Source of the DNA: Lactarius indigo
Lineage: Eukaryota; Basidiomycota; Agaricomycetes; Russulales; Russulaceae
Direction: 5' to 3'
NCBI GenBank assembly: GCA_025766275.1
Contig: JAFKAC010000013.1
Span: 1,054,001-1,118,000, forward strand
Length of the DNA stretch: 64,000 bases
Under the pieces are notes generated by a model. The model was not told where the DNA came from. It was given only the letters and a program-made list of their open reading frames with translations, and made no database searches. Every line of letters starts with the position of its first letter. Position 1 is the stretch's first letter. Both the position numbers and the translations under genes were made by a program. Below, piece by piece: positions 44,627 to 54,842 of this stretch.

Positions 44627-45001
44627 ATGCGCATCTTGATCCTTCTCTTACTCGTTTTGAGCGTCACTGCTATACCGCTGAAGCAGGCGAAGATAAAGCG
44701 CCCTGGCTTCGACGGCCGTGACAACGACCACGACCCCAAGCCAACCAGTCCCATGACCTTTTCGTCTCTTTCGCCGTCAATGACACCTAGCAAACACTAC
44801 CCCCGTCCCACGCCTAGCAAACACCACCCCAGTTCCAGCAAGCACCACCCCGCTCATAGCAAACACCACCCCACTCCCAGCAAACATCACCCTAAACACC
44901 ATCATACTCCTAGCAAACATTATCCTACTCCCAGCAAACACCATCCTACTCCCAAAAAGCACCGCCCCACTCCTAGCACACACCCCTATGCCCACTTCTA
45001 G
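44627..45001 (+). CDS. Small secreted His/Pro-rich repeat protein 1
   Basis: 124 aa, single exon. A signal peptide (MRILILLLLVLSVTA) is followed by IPLKQAKIKR, ending in a dibasic KR suited to Kex2-type processing. The rest is low complexity: about ten variations of (T/S)PSKHHPTP. The protein is rich in His, Pro, Lys and Ser and has no Cys. A longer frame exists upstream, but the inner ATG is chosen because the paralogue at 49417 begins with the same acaaaATGCGC context and aligned residues. Candidate secreted effector, wall-associated or metal-binding protein; the function is not known. The His-rich repeat could bind metal ions, by inference. Confidence 0.65.
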   Translation: MRILILLLLVLSVTAIPLKQAKIKRPGFDGRDNDHDPKPTSPMTFSSLSPSMTPSKHYPRPTPSKHHPSSSKHHPAHSKHHPTPSKHHPKHHHTPSKHYPTPSKHHPTPKKHRPTPSTHPYAHF

Positions 45002-45379
45002 CAAATACCCTGCTCAAACCACTAACTACTACAGTGAGGTCTGACGCCCCTTATCCCTCACCCACGATACCGTACCTGTACCAGGCGCAGTTACTGGTGC
45101 CATGAACCGCCGTACCCGCACTCCTTTCGAAAGCTTTGACTGATTGTTCTTCGCGAAACTGTGCTCTCCTGTCGTATCTATCACACCCTCGCGATGGTTT
45201 TGATTTCCCAGTATAACCCTCGTTGCCCCATGGCGCCTTTTCTAAGTACTGCTGGCACTTTACATTTCGGAGGGGTCGCTATTTCCAGTGAGGTTCGTGG
45301 GTAGAAAGTTTACTGCCAGTGTATAATTTTTTTGCACAATGCGTAAGTGCTTTTTTTTTTTTTTGAAATTGAAACTCGA

Positions 45380-46418
45380 TGCCAGCGGAAACGTCGAGAA
45401 CACTCCGGAGGCAACCTGAAGGACAGAGCAGGAACAAGGATGAGATCTCGATTGTATACGGAAATGTGAAAGAAATGCACAAGGAATGGGGTAATGTCGC
45501 CCTCCGCGGTGTCTCTGCAGTCAGAATACATGTGGCGTTGCATCCCAGCCTGAGTGCGCACTACAGCTGGTTCCATAACGATTGTCCCCTGCCATTTTGA
45601 GAACATAGTCGGCCATCCAAAACTAGAGAGCGGGATTCATAATTAAGTCGAGGGAGAAATTCTCAGGAAATCAGGTTATCTCACAGAATTAAGGTTATAG
45701 AATAGTTATCGTGTAACAATTGGGGTTATGGAATGGTTATCTGTATTGCTGCGCTCGAGAGCTGTGCCATCTCAGTGGCGGAGTTACCAATTCAAACCTC
45801 GCCTATGTCCAAAATTTGGTCACCAGGGGACAATCGTTATGGAACCAGCTGTAATCGCCGAAGGCAGGGCACGACGAAAAGACACGTGAGAGCGAGGATG
45901 CAGAAAGTAAAGGAACGCGTTTCAACTCCTACGCTCCATAAAGCTGTCGTGAATGTGTGAACAATGAGTACAGTATCTGGATGGGTTTGCATCAATGCGC
46001 AGAGAGGCCACATACGATACGTACGAGCATAAGTTGTGCAACTCCGAGTGTGCCCATTTGCTTAATGATTCCCTGTGCTGTGCAATATGGCCCATAGTTA
46101 TGATCCCGTCGTGGGCCCATCGCACATTCAGGATACCACCGACTGCCTGCACAATATCTCGTGAAAAAAGGGAGAGCTGTGACGTAGCCAGGATTAGACT
46201 TTGTGCAAGCTGTGATATCATGGAGCAGACCATGAATATGTTAGTAGGAGTCCGTAGAAGCTTCCAGTCACCGATTGGGAGGGTCCTTCTATAACCTAGC
46301 AAGTTCCTCCACATAATATTTCGATGAGCTGGACTGCACAACTGAAAAGAGATTGAACATAGAAAAACGAAATCACAGCACCGAAACTGAGGAAGGACGC
46401 CTCAGCTGTCAGCTGCAT
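45380..46418 (-). pseudogene. Seven-TM receptor-like gene, broken by frameshift and MITE
   Basis: On minus, ATG 46418 opens a first membrane-like segment (LTAEASFLSFGAVISFF). Next comes WKLLRTPTNIFM, then DIVQAVGGILNVRWAHDGIITMG. One base later the frame resumes as YCTAQGIIKQMGTLGVA, so a nucleotide is missing near 46088-46093. After an intron the segment HTFTTALWSVGVETRSFTFCI follows, and it is cut at 45852 by a MITE. Beyond the MITE a weak continuation (PHSLCISFTFPYTIEIS) is seen. The FxTAQG-type motif and layout resemble fungal GPCR-like (Git3/cAMP-receptor-like) proteins. The family is inferred from motif memory; that the gene is broken is directly visible. Confidence 0.55.
45564..45851. 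mobile_element. MITE copy 1 (TA-flanked, Tc1/mariner-like)
   Basis: 288 bp with 28-bp perfect terminal inverted repeats (ends CAGCTGGTTCCATAACG) and TA on both sides. It has no coding capacity. Its reverse complement occurs at 47822-48109, and by eye the two copies are identical. Internally it holds two near-copies of ggttatNgaatNgttat. It has landed inside the receptor-like pseudogene. Confidence 0.9.
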
Positions 46419-47821
46419 GCGACTGAGCGTAAATTGGGTAGTAGACGAGAGAACGCTCACAGCCAAGCCGATGGTCTGACCATTTGTCTATATGGAGGAG
46501 TGGATGTCGATTGAAAAGGATTGGTTGTTCTGGTGCGCATCACAGTCAGTCCCATTGACACCGTCGAGTGTTGACATCGTTCAACCTGACGAAATGGGGT
46601 TGAGACCTCCGAGTCAGGCTCAGGGACTCGGAGATCGATAATGAAGAGGAATTTGTCCGACATTTTCAAGAGACGGGTAGAGTAGCACTCTAACAGCCAT
46701 GCTATGACAGTTACTTACAGTATGGGCGTTGACGTGAGAGCAGGCGTAGGGAAAAGGCGCAGGGAAACGGCGCTCATATTCGGAACTTGAGGCTGTGGGT
46801 TCGAGGAGGGCCTAAACCATTTTTTCCGCTCACGCGAGCAGCTGATGGCGACTGTTACATACGCTCTTCTAAGAAAAGGAGACTTGGAGCTCAAACACAA
46901 CTACTAAGATGGTGACGAAACACGGAACGAATTGGCACGCGCAACTTTGACGCGCCACGTTTCCTTCGAAGTCTTACTAGAATGATGCGGAGGGGTGGCA
47001 AAGCACTGCACCGCAAACTGACATCGGAGTTCCCAGCGGCGAGGAAGGGGGTGCATTTCCTGTGCGACAGTTCAATCAGCGGACGGTATGTGGAAATTTA
47101 CGGTAGGGAGGCACTGCACCAGAGTAGGGAAAATCAAGGACTTCCAAGCTCGGATAGAATACACAGCAGCAACGAGACTTCCAAGTGATTGGCGAGCAAG
47201 CACCGACATCGGCCCATGTTTTCCCGTCATCCTGATCTAATCACTCGGCAGCCATGGTTCATACCTCTTCGTTGATCCGCAAATCTGCCTCGTATCTCCC
47301 TTGGACCGTTGATGCCAGCAACTTGTACTGAACGTATTTCTTCTGTCGCCATAGTGCCACCCCTCCAGCCCGAGCTGGGTTGAAGGGATCTAGACACCAC
47401 GCCAATACTAGGATCTGTCGGCTTGGTGGGTTGTGTGAACGGGTGATCCGACGCAGTTCGTCACACGAACTTCATTCTATAACTGTGGCTAAGTACAACC
47501 TGTCCCGGGTGGTAAGATAGTCGAGTTGCGGATGAGTACTATAACTACTACCAGCCCTCCTTTCCCAGGCCGACGCCTCACCGATTCCCTCTTCTGATTC
47601 GGACCTCCCCTCGTTGTCTGTCCCGGTCCCGGGCTTCCACTCTCCCACCACCTCTCCCAGTCCTGGTTCCTCCACCACCTCGTTGGCCACTGCTCGACTC
47701 TCACTATTTTCTTTGCCTTTCTTGCCATCGTTCCTAGCCGTTGTTCCTCCGCCGTCTCATTGTCTTCCCAAGCCTTCGTTTTTGGCCCCGCTACCCACCT
47801 TTTGTAAGGACGTCTCCCTTA
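46419..47821. other. Gene-poor interval between the two MITEs
   Basis: I see no supported gene, only short frames. 47560-47820 is a pyrimidine- and Ser/Pro-rich stretch on plus that is low complexity when translated. The interval together with the MITEs forms a composite of about 2.5 kb bounded by identical inverted repeats. Confidence 0.35.
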
Positions 47822-48109
47822 CAGCTGGTTCCATAACGATTGTCCCCTGGTGACCAAATTTTGGACATAGGCGAGGTTTGAATTGGTAACTCCGCCACTG
47901 AGATGGCACAGCTCTCGAGCGCAGCAATACAGATAACCATTCCATAACCCCAATTGTTACACGATAACTATTCTATAACCTTAATTCTGTGAGATAACCT
48001 GATTTCCTGAGAATTTCTCCCTCGACTTAATTATGAATCCCGCTCTCTAGTTTTGGATGGCCGACTATGTTCTCAAAATGGCAGGGGACAATCGTTATGG
48101 AACCAGCTG
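47822..48109. mobile_element. MITE copy 2, inverted relative to copy 1
   Basis: 288 bp, TA-flanked (47820-47821 and 48110-48111). Same sequence as 45564-45851 on the opposite strand. Confidence 0.9.
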
Positions 48110-48359
48110 TAACGGTAGGAGTATAAATTGGCAGTCGCACACCGAACAGACAGAGACCAATCAAATCATTTGACAAAAGTTTATTCCAAACTTCTCTCGA
48201 GCATTTCAAATTTTCAGAAGATCTATTTCGGACGAACGTTCCCACGACGATTTCGCGCCCACTTCCAACCCCATCTCTCCCTCTCTTTCCCTCTCTTTCC
48301 CTCTCTCTACCCACTTACCTACTTTTTTTCTAAAAAAAAAAATCACACTCACTATCTCA

Positions 48360-48915
48360 TTCGCTTTTTCTCCTCCGTCGTGGACACTGCAGTTGCAAGT
48401 TGCCCTGTGGTGGAACCTAGGCCACCGGTACGGAGGCCGCGCATCCTCGGGCGTCGTATAACCTTTGTGCATCCACTCGACGCTCACCACCACAACCTCC
48501 TTTGTTGTCCTGTCAACTCGCTCCACAAGTCTATCTTTTGAGGCCTCACCGGTCTTCCTTTCGGTGTATGCGCTGTTGTTCTCGGCACTCTCCCTCTAGT
48601 TCGAGATCTGTTCCTATGACGTGCACTCATTCGCTCATCCTTCTGTCTCAGCCTTGGGTCCCTCATCTCCGTGTGTTCGTTGTCCTTCTTCGTACTGTAT
48701 TGCCCCGCACCTTGACCCCTCGTTCCCATGTCGGCAGACTCTGTGCCCTCCTCTCCTGCCCTTGCTATGCCACTCATCTTCTACCTTACTTACCCTCTAC
48801 TTTACCTTTGGTTTAGGCACTCGTTCCCCTGTATTTGAACCACCTCTCTTTGCTAAATATAGAGAGTTCCGTGTCTCTCCTGTATTTCAATTTCGTTTGA
48901 TCCCGGTTCGAGAGA
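48360..48915 (+). repeat. Dispersed about 550-bp repeat, copy 4
   Basis: Related to the copies at 1170, 16735 and 43625. It is preceded by a tctttccc-type pyrimidine microsatellite (48276-48312) and lacks the CRE palindrome. It lies about 0.5 kb upstream of the second secreted protein gene. Confidence 0.6.
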
Positions 48916-49345
48916 AGCTCAGTCGAGGGCGCGGCTACCCGGCTCGCTCGTTGTCACCTTCGTTGATCTTGCAGTCTTTATCGGCCTCCGCTCTCGCTTT
49001 CTCGCATCCCCTAGACCCTTTATCCCCTACCTTTTCTCCCCTCCGGTTGAACGGTTAGAATACATCTTCGCCTTGGAACTCACCTAGGGTCGTCCTTACA
49101 CAGTGCATAGTCGAGATCTCATCCAAATTCGTTCCTGGTGCCTGACCGACCTCCGGAGTGCTCTCGTCACGGGTTCTCATCCCTCACAAATAGGCTTTGG
49201 CTCCTGCTCCGTCCCTGACCGACATCCGAGATGCTCGCCTAGCTTCCAGGAATGAGTGATCCCATCAACGTGATGGCCACCATTATCCTCGTTACCGCAC
49301 GCTGATCTTGCTTATGTCCGCGTTCTTCTTCGGCCCCTTCCAACT

Positions 49346-49352
49346 TATAAAA
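49346..49352 (+). promoter_or_regulatory. TATA box of secreted protein gene 2
   Basis: TATAAAA, 71 bp before ATG 49417, in a context similar to the box at 44548. Confidence 0.6.
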
Positions 49353-49416
49353 GTACGCATTCCCCCAGCTTAGACCTGCATCACAATTGTCGCTCCTTAC
49401 AACCCACCTGTACAAA

Positions 49417-49659
49417 ATGCGCGTCATTATCTCCATGACCCTTCTCATGCTCGTTCTGAGCGTCGCCGCTACTCCGCTGAGGCAGGCAAAGATCAAGCGT
49501 TTTGGTCTCAACGGCCATGACAACGGCCATGGAGAACATATCGTTAAGCATAAGCCGAGCAAACACTTCCCCACTCCCACTCCTACCGACCATCACCCCC
49601 ATACCACTCATGGCGAAATGCCACCCCCGACCACCTCCTGCAGCGACAACGACTTCTGA
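49417..49659 (+). CDS. Small secreted His-rich protein 2
   Basis: 80 aa, single exon, paralogue of the gene at 44627. The signal peptide (MRVIISMTLLMLVLSVAA) is followed by TPLRQAKIKR with the same dibasic site, then a His/Gly/Asn/Asp stretch (GHDNGHGEH) and only one or two PSKHFPTP-like units. The C-terminus (TTSCSDNDF) has a single Cys. The tail is thus much shorter than in paralogue 1, as expected for repeat contraction or expansion. 3' flanks also match (gtgaggttcgt(g/a)g words at about 45290 and 49910). Function unknown. Confidence 0.65.
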   Translation: MRVIISMTLLMLVLSVAATPLRQAKIKRFGLNGHDNGHGEHIVKHKPSKHFPTPTPTDHHPHTTHGEMPPPTTSCSDNDF

Positions 49660-49944
49660 CGCCGCTTATATCCTTTACCCACCACACCCAAACTCGTTTG
49701 GCTTGGCTCAGTCACTGATGCCATGGACTATCACACCCCCACATTCCTTTTGAAAGCTTGGACTTTATATTGACTGATGCTTCTTCATGGGACCGTCTTC
49801 CCTCGTATGTCCTAGCGACAGTTTCGATTTCTTCTCGTAACCTCGTTACCTCATAGCGCTTTTTCTTAAGTACAGTTGGCCCTCTGCATCTTGGAAGGGT
49901 CCCGATTGCCTGTGAGGTTCGTAGGATAGTTTACTGTCTCATTT

Positions 49945-51484
49945 CTGAAAAAGTTATACGCAATGCGCAACATCTTGATTTTGTATAGGGACAATCATAC
50001 AATTCAGTTGCTCGGTCTCCTTTTTCCTCTTTTCCGATCGTCTCCCCCTTCCCGGTATAGTACTCCTACTATTGTAAACCGAAAACTCTCCGCAGAGAAT
50101 ATACAAAGTTCACGTTCCGTTGTATTGTTCGAGTGCTGCCAATATCACCGCTGGCATTAAAACGGCCTGGAGAAAGCTCGTTGCCAGGTCGTGCGGTCGG
50201 CCGTATCGTCTTGCTATTCGGCATGCATGTCCTGTTTATCAAAAGTCGGGCATGACTCGCTCTACAGTACAACAGGCAGCACAGGCGCCGGTGAGAGCGC
50301 TGCGGATCTGCGCCGCGGGGTCCGTTTGCTGGTCGAATCACTCTGCGGATCACACGGAGGCTAAAGCTTGAAGGTCTGTCGCCTCGTGGCTGCCCGCAGT
50401 CGTCCGTGACTATGGAGATGTATTGCGATCAAAGCCGGCGATGGCCCTCGCAATGGGGATCTTCGGTCGCTCTGTTGCACTCATCAAAGTTAGATAGGCG
50501 AAGTAACATAAAGGCAGCCCGATTGAGTAGTAGAATGCCGAAATCTCCAGAATAGGGCCCCGTGAACCGTGCCACAAATTGGCGCCTTGAAACGTGGGCA
50601 TTTGAGAGTGGGAAGCTTCTAGTGAACCAGACGGCTCCCTCTGCTATGGGAATGGAGAAAACGATCGAAGGCTCCTCCAACTGCGGAAAGACCCGACTAA
50701 AGACATGTGCCAAGTGTTTAGGAAGAAAGTTACCCGAGGCACGGATGCTTGTGAGCACCCTCGTTACAGCGGAGAAGAGCAATCCTCTGGGAAGACCGAC
50801 TCCGGAGTCCAGAAGATCGTAGGAAGGACCATGTTCGTGTCTTCTTCGGCTCTGAACGAAAGAAATGTGTGCCCTATTAATGTTTAGGAATCGTCCATGA
50901 GCACAAGTATCTCGGCACAGGATTGAAGACAGGAAGTAGAGATCAATTGTGGTGTATGCGATCACACGGCTGAGCGTGTGTCCCATTCCCATCTCATCTT
51001 GCGTACCTGTGGTCACCGGTACACTCAGCGGCCTTCGGTGACGAGTGCTGGCAGACGGCAGGTCCCCGCTGCGGTGGCTCCGGCCCGGCTAAGCGCGCGC
51101 TTGTATGGAGATCAAATCATATGATCTCGGGCCTACCGACTCTTCTCCACGCACGGCACACATTTAAATATCGGAGGATAGTCGAGTTGAAGATGTCTTC
51201 CATCTCTCGATAAAAGCCCCTCTCAGCCCACTAGAAAAGACATTGTCACTAATGCATATATTCCAATTCTCTTCATGTCCCCATGTCACGTCCTTCTAGA
51301 CCTTCACCGCAGCCACCATCCTGTTTTCTAATCCTCGCGGAGCGGTGCAATAAGCTGAAATCCCTCGCCCACGGTGGCCCTCCGCAGCAGCACAGTCAGC
51401 GCGTCACAAGTTGGTCTCCAAAAAGGTACTGTACCAATGATGTCATCGTCACCTTCGGCAACACTAGAAACGGAGCTCGATTCA
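49945..51484. other. Gene-poor region
   Basis: 50150-50490 is a copy of the relic at 43330-43590. Otherwise I see no recognisable gene, apart from the unassigned minus frame listed next. Confidence 0.35.
50429..51016 (-). CDS. Unassigned 195-codon frame
   Basis: This frame has ordinary amino-acid composition but no motif I recognise, no clear signal peptide and no paralogue in the window except at its 3' end, which overlaps the repeat shared with 43330-43590. It may be a fragment of a larger gene or chance. Confidence 0.2.
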   Translation of the reverse strand: MTTGTQDEMGMGHTLSRVIAYTTIDLYFLSSILCRDTCAHGRFLNINRAHISFVQSRRRHEHGPSYDLLDSGVGLPRGLLFSAVTRVLTSIRASGNFLPKHLAHVFSRVFPQLEEPSIVFSIPIAEGAVWFTRSFPLSNAHVSRRQFVARFTGPYSGDFGILLLNRAAFMLLRLSNFDECNRATEDPHCEGHRRL

Positions 51485-51811
51485 TGAATCTCAACTGGCA
51501 CGCGTTTTCCCTCTCTATCGTGACCTCAGGACATACGTTCATCGACCCCCTCGTTGAAGGCGGAGAATTGACGCGCTCACGACATTCTTCAGCGCACGCG
51601 CCAACTAGGGCGTGCTCCCAGTCCGTCAGCTCCAGCTCGGGGTCCACGCGTTCCGCGGTCGCGAGATCTGTACGGCATTCTGTACCTACTTTCCCCACTA
51701 GCGGGGGACACTGGAGGCGGCGGGCCTGCAGCCGTCACGGTCTAATCTGAACCTGGTATACACCGACATTGCGCGGGGTGCGCCGCCAGAGCTGTTAGAG
51801 ACGGGTACTTG
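51485..51811 (+). pseudogene. Methyltransferase pseudogene E (remnant)
   Basis: A fifth copy of the methyltransferase, reduced to the end of exon 5 (MNLN), the exon 6 block beginning GHTFID and the LEAAGLQPS...NLVYTDI...PPELLETG end. Stops and frameshifts lie throughout (for example TAG near 51606 and 51701). 3' flanking words ggtaggatcgtc(g/a)caag at 51898 also occur at 7283 and 23069, so it was once a full gene of the same family. Confidence 0.75.
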
Positions 51812-52367
51812 AGAGCTGTTGCAAACTCCCGTTGGCGACATCACGCCCGTCAATTGAATTGAACCGAGGCGCTGGCCACTTGCCGCTTTTCACAAATGGT
51901 AGGATCGTCGCAAGTCGGGCTTTGTCTTGTCTTGGGCTTTGTAGTAAGCGATCACGCTTTTGCTTGCACGCTAGAAGAGTGCTAGAGGCACAGAAAGTAT
52001 ACAGTCGCTTTGACAGGACAGATACAATAGGTGTTTTTTTGTTAATAAATGTCAGTGAACAAAAACACGAAATTGTGGATAGACTTTGATCGCCGTGCGG
52101 GTCCACGTGAGCCAGGCTAGACAGTGGCAACTGTGTCCCCCAGGCCTCACGTTCGTCCACAGTTTGGAATAACACGTCCTTCGCCTGCTTTTTCTATAAA
52201 TCCCTTCCATTGGCGCATCTCGCCCTTTCTCTCCCACATTAACGGCTTCCTCCGCGCACCCTCGCCACAAACTAATAGCCCTTCCGTCCGCGGCTCAACA
52301 ACCTTCCCACCTTCCTCAACACCAAAGCAACCGAGCTAAACCACAAAAAAAAAAACAAGGTCGACTG

Positions 52368-54842
52368 ATGGAGCCTCCCGCAGCGCCAATGTCAGATCAC
52401 GAGTATGCCGAGGAGACGCAGGGCGCGACGCAGCAGGCGTCACAGTATGCCTCGCTCTACGCTAGCTCGGTGCATCCAATGGAGAGCCCGTTCTTTGGCT
52501 GTCTCCAGCCATGTAACACCGCGCTCCGCCGCATCGACTTTCAAAAGACGCGGCCGAACAACTCGATCGGCCGGGGCCCGACCAATGACTTTGTCCTGCC
52601 TGGCATGCGAATCAGTGCGTGTGTGACCTGTCTTTGGCGCTCGATACTGCCGATAGCGGGCTTTCTTTTTGTTTTACTGACTACGCGCATCTACCTTTTT
52701 TTTCGGCGTGCAAACAGGTTTTAATCATTGTCAGATCGTATGGGACGGGCACGAGAATAGCCACTCCCAAGTCGTCGTACAAGACAGCTCGACGAACGGT
52801 ACCTGGGTACGTACGTCTCATCTGCCCCAACCAACTCCTTTCACATTTTCGTCAACGTGCACTGCTGACACTCGGGGTGCCGGCGCAGATCAACGGCACG
52901 CGCGTGCCAAAGGGCCATACGCGCATCCTGCGCGACGGGAACGAGATCGCGTTTGGGTCGCCAATGCCGCAGCAGAACCCGCTTGATGACTACCGGTACA
53001 TCTACCGGCACCTCGCGCCGCTCGAGCTGACGGGCATCCATGCGCACTACGACATGGCGCACGAGCTCGGCAAGGGCTCCTTCGCCACCGTCATGAAGGC
53101 CATGGCGCGCGCGACGGGCGAGTGGTGGGCCGTCAAGATAATACACGGCAATAAGGTCCGCGGGAACAACAACAACCAGAATGGGGGCGGCAATCAGCAT
53201 CTCCAGTCTTTCGGGAGGGAAATCGGCATCCTCGAGACGCTCGACCACCCGAATATCTGTCGCCTGCGCGAGACGTTCCCACCTGAAGAGGGACACGATT
53301 TTTGTGCGTTTGCTATACTGTGCAGCAGCAGAAAAGCTGGTAACTGACGGAGTCACCACGCGGGGGTTCAGATCTCGTATTGGAACTCGTCGAGGGTGGC
53401 GATTTGCTCGACTTTATACTCAAACACGACGGCTTGTCTGAACCTGTGTCTCAGCATATCACCCGTCAGATGTGCAATGCGCTTGCGGTACGCGTCCGCT
53501 CTGGCTCCTTTTGTTCTACTCGATGGTCTCATCTCATCCGCATTCGGGCAGTACATCCACGCCAAGGGCATCACACATCGCGATCTCAAGCCTGAGGTAA
53601 CGCACGCTCGAGACTCTGCGCCATAAATGCTAATATATTCTCGTGCAGAACGTTCTTCTGACGAAAGACGACCCACCAAACGTCAAGGTCGCCGACTTTG
53701 GACTCGCCAAAGTCGTCGATAGCCTCACTATGCTCAAGGTGTGCAGTTTTCCCTTTCGTACTCCGGGATGCTTAGCGAATGTGGGACGCAGACGATGTGT
53801 GGGACGCCAAGTTACCTCGCGCCAGAAGTCGTCAATCAAACGGAGGAAAATAAGGGATACGACCAGCTCGTCGACAGCTGGTCCGTCGGCGTCATCGTCT
53901 TTTCCATGTGCGCCTCCATTTTTCGTTATCGACTTGTTCCACGCGCTAATCTATAGAACTGCGCGCGTGCAGGCTAACGAATACCGGACCGTTCATTGAG
54001 GACGAGAACGAGCCCGACATGCGGCGCCGCATTGCAGAGCGCTTTATTGATTGGGGGACCCTCCGGCATAAGGGGGTCAGCGCACCAGGTACGTGATCGC
54101 CCTGCCCCACCGCCTCGCATGTTATTAATGTCGGGTTACAGCGCAGGATTTCATTCACCGCTTGCTCGACGCTAATCCGTCGACACGTATGACGCTCACC
54201 GATGCACTGAACCACCCCTGGTTGAGTCTTTCTCCCCATCCCCCCTCCAACCCAGCACCACCACCTACGACCTCCCAACCTCTTCCTCCCCCTACCTCCA
54301 ACCCAGCCCCCGTGCATACCGGTATCGACCGTAACCTGAGCGACCTCTCCGAGCTGTCCGAGCTCCCCGAAGATGCCGAAGTCGAAGCAGCAGAGGACGA
54401 CGTACAGCGCGACGTCTCAATGCTCTCTGCCGCACCCTCCGCAGACGACATGCCGGGCGTGCACGCGCTCAACATCGGCTCGCCCGCACGCGGTCGCGTC
54501 CGCGCGCCCCTCGAGCGCCGCTCCCAAGTCCTAGCGCGCGAACTCGCCGCGGAAGCCGACGCCGGCGTTTCTCCTACGGCCGCCACTACCACCCCTGCGA
54601 ATGGAAGCGGCAAGCGCACACGCGATGCCGTGGGGTCGGACGGAGACGTCGCGATGGGAGATGGCGGCCCTGCGAGCGGCCCCGATTCCGATGGCGCGGG
54701 CGTCGCGCAGGTATCGAGGGCCGCGAAGCGCGGGAGGCGGAGTGCGGAGGATCCGCCACTAGGTAATGGAACGGGACGGGCGCTGCGCTCGCGAAATGCA
54801 GCTGCACCTGCGGGCGCTGCTGGTGGTGCCGCGCCTCGCTAA
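52368..54842 (+). CDS. FHA-domain checkpoint kinase (Chk2/Rad53/Cds1 type)
   Basis: 644 aa from nine exons joined in frame: 52368-52614, 52718-52806, 52889-53303, 53372-53487, 53552-53596, 53649-53738, 53792-53907, 53973-54088 and 54142-54842. The N-terminus has an FHA domain (about residues 55-140) with IGRG, a SxxHC strand and DSSTNGTWING for phosphothreonine binding. The Ser/Thr kinase domain follows: glycine loop LGKGSFATV, VAIK-type lysine in WAVKII, THRDLKPEN, VADFGLA, CGTPSYLAPEV and DSWSVGVIVF, ending near 54225. The C-terminal tail is disordered, Pro/Ala/Glu-rich, with a basic KRTRD/AAKRGRR nuclear-localisation-like segment. Family role: nuclear effector kinase of the DNA-damage checkpoint. 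ATG 52368 gives the longer start; ATG 52389 is possible. No defect seen. Confidence 0.9.
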
